Source: Lucifuga dentata
Lineage: Eukaryota > Chordata > Actinopteri > Ophidiiformes > Bythitidae
Direction: 5' to 3'
Length of the DNA stretch: 64,000 bases
Assembly (NCBI GenBank): GCA_014773175.1
Contig: VXCM01000431.1
Coordinates: 62,001 to 126,000 of the forward strand
Positions 54,201 through 60,200 of the stretch are shown in pieces. How positions within the stretch are numbered: the first letter of the stretch is position 1; each line of letters begins with the position of its first letter. Under the pieces are notes generated by a model. That model saw only the letters and a list, made by a program, of their open reading frames with translations, searched no databases and was not told where the DNA came from. The position numbers were made by a program, and so were the translations under genes.

Positions 54201-57200
54201 TGATACCTGCGGAAGATGTGAGCTACAATAAATGCCAACACTCATCTCAAAACACACACACTGAGGTCAACATACTGTAAGTGTGAATACATTTCCACTG
54301 CTAGTTAAAACAAAAAAAAGTGTAGCAATTGCTGCATTTATGTCAGCAATATAATGCAATGTAATCAGTCAGAAAGCCAGAAATGCATTGAGTAGGAAAG
54401 AAGATTATGCTTAAAACTGCAACATCACTGACTTTCTATGTGAGGCTCAAGACTTATCAATCAATAAGGATGAGTTGTGACTTAAAAGCAGCTCACATCA
54501 AGCCAGCGGTCCATGAGAGCATCAGCTTCATTCTCAAATTGGATGACGGTGCACACTGGGATCAGATGCAGGTGAGACCGGAGCTGCCTACAGACAATGC
54601 AGACGTCCTCTATGCCAGATCTGAGGCCGTTCAGCTCTGCCTTCATTTCCTGCACCTAAGAACCACACACACATACATACAAACATATATACACACACAC
54701 AATAAATACCCAAACATACCCAACAAAGTAATTTCAATTCAACCTTGAAATTCAGCAGCATTATTATCACTCAAAATAATGTTAAAATGTCAGCATGAAA
54801 TACTAGAGCCACTCATCTCTTGGGGATACATGGGTAATTTCATTGTCTGTGCTCTCTATAATTTCCTGTTGAGTCGATTAAACTGTGTATTATACCGTAG
54901 CGAGTCGTCTCTGCAGGTTTTCTTTGCCAATATAGGAGGCTTGTAGGCTGATGGCGCCCTCTGCCCTCTGCAAAGTGTAACTCAGCTCACCTTGGATGCT
55001 CTGAAACCTCTTCAGCAGCTCTGTTAGGACACAACACTGATCCAGCCTGTGTGTTATCACCACACACACGCGCTTAGTGAGATACGAAGCACAACTAAAG
55101 TGACATTATAGTGAACAATGACAGGCTAAAGCAAGTATCTTGGTAACTTGGTGTTTTCTTTACCTTTCACTTACTGCTTTTTTTGTCTCCTCCCAGAGAT
55201 CCTCAACCTCTCTGATTTGATTTAAATCAGGAATGCCTTCTGACTGTGAAGCTCTATCATGCAGTTTCTGCAGCTCCGAGCGGAGGCCAGCGAGACAGCT
55301 TTTGTGCTCCATGAAGCCACGCATCCTGTAGGGGGTCAAATAATGATTTGTGATAAAGAGTTGTTATTGTCTGTGTTTGTGTGCTTGGAATACCAGGAAA
55401 TTATCTGAAAATCTGTTCACAGTCTTCATCGATCATCTTCCTGATCTAGTAAAGACAGCTAGTCTCGTATTTGTGCTGGGTCACAACAAACGCTAAAAAT
55501 TATTTATAGATGCTTTGGAAACCAGATCAGTGTGGTACCTCTGCTGGACAGCAGGCAAGGTGGGCTCCTGTAGTCCGAGCCTCTCAGCTTCCCCCTGTAT
55601 CTCCCTCAGTGCCTCCAGCAAGGCCAATCTCCTCTGGGCCATCTTCTCCCTCTCTTCTCCCTCTTTCTCTTCCTGGCTACTTCTTCTTACCTTGGCTTTG
55701 GCTTTTAAGGCCTCATCCCTCCATCTTTGAGCTTTTTGCTCATCTCCTGTTTGTGTCTGAAACTCTTCATTCTCTGCATCCAGCCTGCTCCTTTTTGCCT
55801 CTATTCCTGGCTCCAGCTTCATCCCGCCTGGAGTCTGCTGCTCCTGCAGGTGATACTGAAACGGTGATTCCACACGGGTCGCAGACTGACACACCTCTAC
55901 AGGATTCATTTTTTCATGCACCTGTTTCAGCTCCTTTCTCAGAATGCTGCTTTCTTTTCTCTCCCTCTTTCTGCTTCTGCTCAGCTCTTTCTCCATGTTT
56001 TCAAGTTGCTGGGCCAATAATGCCACCATACCCCCACATGTGGCTTTTGCACCATCCATGGTCAGAGTCATCCCTGCTGCCTTTATTAGGCTGTCAACGC
56101 CAACAGATTGTTCCCCAGCCATCTGCATTCTCTGTGTCACTATCTGCCAGGAATGATTCTCCTGCTCCCAGACTGACTCATTTTGCTGCTGATCGGCCTG
56201 CTGTTTTACCAGCAGAACTGGGATTTCAGCCTTGACTTCCCTCAGCGTGGCAAGAAAGTGCTCCAGTGTCTGGACAGCCGACTGAATCTTCTCCAGCTGC
56301 TGCATGAGTTGGTTTAGATGATGTATGCTGTTGTGGAGAGTCTGGCAGAGGGGTGACAGGGACGTGGCTTCCAGCTCTGCCTTTTCCTCTTCACTACCTC
56401 GTTCTGACAGCTTTCTCATTTCAGATTGCAGTCTATCCTCCATCTCCTAAATAATTCATTAGGGATTAATAAATTGCACTATATTCCTTAACAATCAGAA
56501 GAATGTTAATGTTTGAACAAGTATAGATGTACCTGTAAGTCAGATAATATTCTAGCATCAGCCAAGGTCAAGGAGGTGATGTCTACAGGTTCTCTGATGA
56601 TCTGGTCCAGCTTTTGTGTGATCAATACTGTCTGATTATCTGGAGAATCCATTATGTCTGAGATAAACTCCTCCAAATGTAGTGTGTTCTTTAGGAGTTG
56701 AGACTGAAATGCTAGGCTTGACTCTTTGTACCTAAGGTGAAAGATTACACATTGTCACAATACGACAGTTTCTGAGATTGAAATGTCAAATTTGTTATGT
56801 CGCATAGAAGCCTAACTAAAGTATTAACTCGTACCTTTGCAGTACTTCATATTGAGAGGATTGCTCAACCTCTGCTGGGGCAGCTGCCTGGGGGACGACG
56901 GTCCACGCCACCTCCTGCTTGGTCTCTACAGTCTCACCACTGATTACTGGCTTGGAGATGGGACAGGTGTGTGTAACAGTACAGTAAAAAGAGAAAAAAC
57001 ATCATGATGAGCCTATCCAATTACTGAGGATTAGCGGCTGACAGCTGGTACTGTGGGCTGTCAGCGTCAGCCAATGAAACTACTGTACTCATGTGTTTGT
57101 GACTGGGAAGGCTTAGGAAAAGGAGTGAAATCCAGGAAGAAAGTTTCTCTCTTGCTGCATTTAGGATGTGTGATGTGAATATAAAACTAAGAAAAAATAG

Positions 57201-60200
57201 TGGTTAACTTGCTAACCTGCAGATGGTCTGCTGCCATGTTATTGGAGTACTGTAGAAACTGGGCCACGTAAGTCATAATAGATTTCTCATCCGGGTCGTC
57301 AACATCTACATCTGAGGTACAAAGAAATGCAGCTTACTGACTGGTGTTTTTATTGAAAGTTTATTATCATATTTTTATGGTACATGGTATCCTGAAATAT
57401 AAAAGACTGCAAATCAGCAACTTCTGTTTCAGTCTCACCCTGAGGCTCCAGCAGGCAGGGGATGTGGAACTCCTTCTCAGCCAGGTGAAAGGCTTCCTTC
57501 AGGTTCTCCTGGTTGCTTCTGGTCTGGACCAGAGTGAGATCAACCAGCTGTGGTCTGACAGAACACAGGATGGCCAAGAAGGCCTCTCCGCTGCTCCAGC
57601 TCGATTTAAAGTCCTTCACACTGACAGAGCAACCAACCCTAGACACAATAAAAGAGGTGCCCCAATAAAGAAACTACTTACATTACTTGGCACTAAAGTT
57701 GTCCAGAGTCTGGGGCTTGCAACCAAATCCAAGTCAGTCCTACTGTAAAGTAACAGTGCCAACCAATGAGCCTTCATGCTGCTCATAAAGTTTTTATTTA
57801 CATGACAGTCTGAAATTAAACCTCAATTTTAATTTCAGATTGCTAGTGTTAAAGACTCGTGTGCAACAGGTGCATTGGACCTGGATTTTTTGATTCCCAA
57901 TTTTTTTGTTGTAACCATTAATATTTATACTAAAACACCCACCTTTGACATTGGTCCCTGACCCATGTGAGCAGGGTCTTTTTGGCAGATATTCTGAAGC
58001 GGTTGTGGGGGTGTGATGGCTGACCTGGAGGGACCAGACTACCTGGGACTGAAGCTCTGATGGCAGCACTACCAGACCAAGAGTCCAAGCTGGCCGGAGA
58101 GACAGAGAAGCGGCAAGAGCTGGAGGAGAGAGTGCTGGCCAGCTCTTCAATCTAAAATACATAAAAATAATGATGGTTAAAAAGACAAATGTAAATCAAA
58201 TTTGTTTGTGTGTGGAACAGAACAAAATGTTAGAATTGGTTCAGCTTTCTACTGACAAGAGATGGATGGATCATAACCTTCTTCTTTTGTGTTTATTTTC
58301 TCATTCAGTTAACATAGATCAGTAAGACCTGGTATTACTATTAATCTTGGTACTCACATGACAGTGAAGAATGATGGTCCAAATGAGGCCCAGAATGGTG
58401 GAGGGGCATCCATCTATGATATCTGGGATGTTTATGTTTACCAGTTTGATCTGCACCAATCAACCACAGCAAAAGTTAAGAAAATACCTTACAGATTCCA
58501 TTGAAATATTTTTGTGGGGGTGGAAACTTACAGATTTTTCCTTCAGAAAAGTCAGTGCTGTCTCAATGTTGGCCCTCTCCTGGAAAATTCCTCGACCCCT
58601 TTCTCTTTTCTGTGGACACAATGTGCTACATCAGTTCAGTGGATTAAGTGAGCAATTTGTTTATCTGAAGTCTGAAGGAGAAGTAAACTGTGGTGACTCA
58701 CCAGACGTTGGCCACTAACCACCTCCAAGAGGTCGAGGAGCAGTGAGCCATCCTGGAGATCAGAAAACAGCTCTGACACCAGTGAGGGGGGGCATCTCTG
58801 TAACAATGTGCAAAATAATGGCGAAAAACTCAATAAATATTCAGTCTTGCAACATTAAGAAAAGGTTTAAAAGCATTCCTGTATTCAGTTTGCCAATCCA
58901 GATCGGCCAATGGTAGAAGAAAGTAAAGGGCTGATGTGCAGCAAACCATCTTCATGCAATCTCAATCCCTCATTGACCGTATATGATCAATATTGACTTG
59001 GCGGTGATATGATTTTTTAAAAATGCTACATATCTTTAAAAATACAACCTATGGGTCCTAAGGGGCAGGCACACTTCTCTGCAATGCTTGCTGCCATATA
59101 TAGTAACTGTAGTGGATTCGTTCAATATCAGTGATCTTTCTGGTTCAAAGCTTCAAATCACAATATTAGCTAATCTTCCAGGCATTGAGGAAATATCTCC
59201 TGCAGAGGACTGTCAGCAATCCAAAATGGGAGGTTCTTGCAGGTGTTAAAAAAATTATTGATTTGACTTTGAGCGGAGCCATGTGGATGCAGGGTTATGA
59301 AGGGGAGGCTGCCAGGTTCAGATTACATCCAGTTCTGCCCCCAGAGAAGCTATTTATACACTCAGCCCATGTCACGAGCTGCTAAAAGACTCTCACCAGT
59401 GAGACCCACCATGAGTCGCTTCATTCCCTCATCGCACATCACTGTCTGACCAGTGAGTCAACATGTCACACACTGCAGCTTCATATCATTTACAGCTGGA
59501 TCACTGTGTGGTGATGAAATGGCATTTCTTAGAGTTTTTTGACTTAGTTCCCAGTGAAAATGTTTATGTTTTAGCATTCATTTTAGTCCATCATCTGAAA
59601 AGCAATGCAAATAAGTCAGATGATAATTATCTCATTTTGTGCTTGAAGCATCTCCTGCAAATTTAAGTTAGGTCAGTAGTTGTATATATAAAACATAAAA
59701 TATCCTCATACTTTACTTAAAACTTGCATGAAAATAACTTCAATGTGTGGAGCAGCATATACTGTATGTTTGCAGGCCTGTGGTAGTTTTTATTCTCTGG
59801 CCCTTTCTATACCATTTCTTTTTTCCTCGCTGGGCATTAAACTTCATCTGCCATAAGATCCAAAAAAATAAATAAATAAATAAAAAAAATATATATCCAA
59901 TTAACCCATTTGAAATTATTTAAACTCTAAACTTTATTATTTGTTCAAGAAGCAAACCCTTAAAAAAAATTAGTTGCCTAATAGCTGCTCCACAAGCTAT
60001 TTTAGCATCACAAACACAGAGTTGTGCATTATATTTCATACAAATTTTAGGGTGCCTGGTGTTTCTTGTTTCCTTCCCCAAGTGTAAAAAAGCAGTTTAT
60101 TTATAAGCACCACCAACTGAAATGATTGTATTAACATACCTTAGCAAGCTGAACATTTATCCAGTTGGTGAATGTCCGTTTCTGAATCCGTTCATGTTCC

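Noticed and set aside
55510..56235. 241-codon plus-strand open frame
   Set aside because: Exact antisense of syne2 exon 11; its composition (Pro/Ser/Cys/Leu) is the reverse complement of a Glu/Lys/Gln-rich helix.
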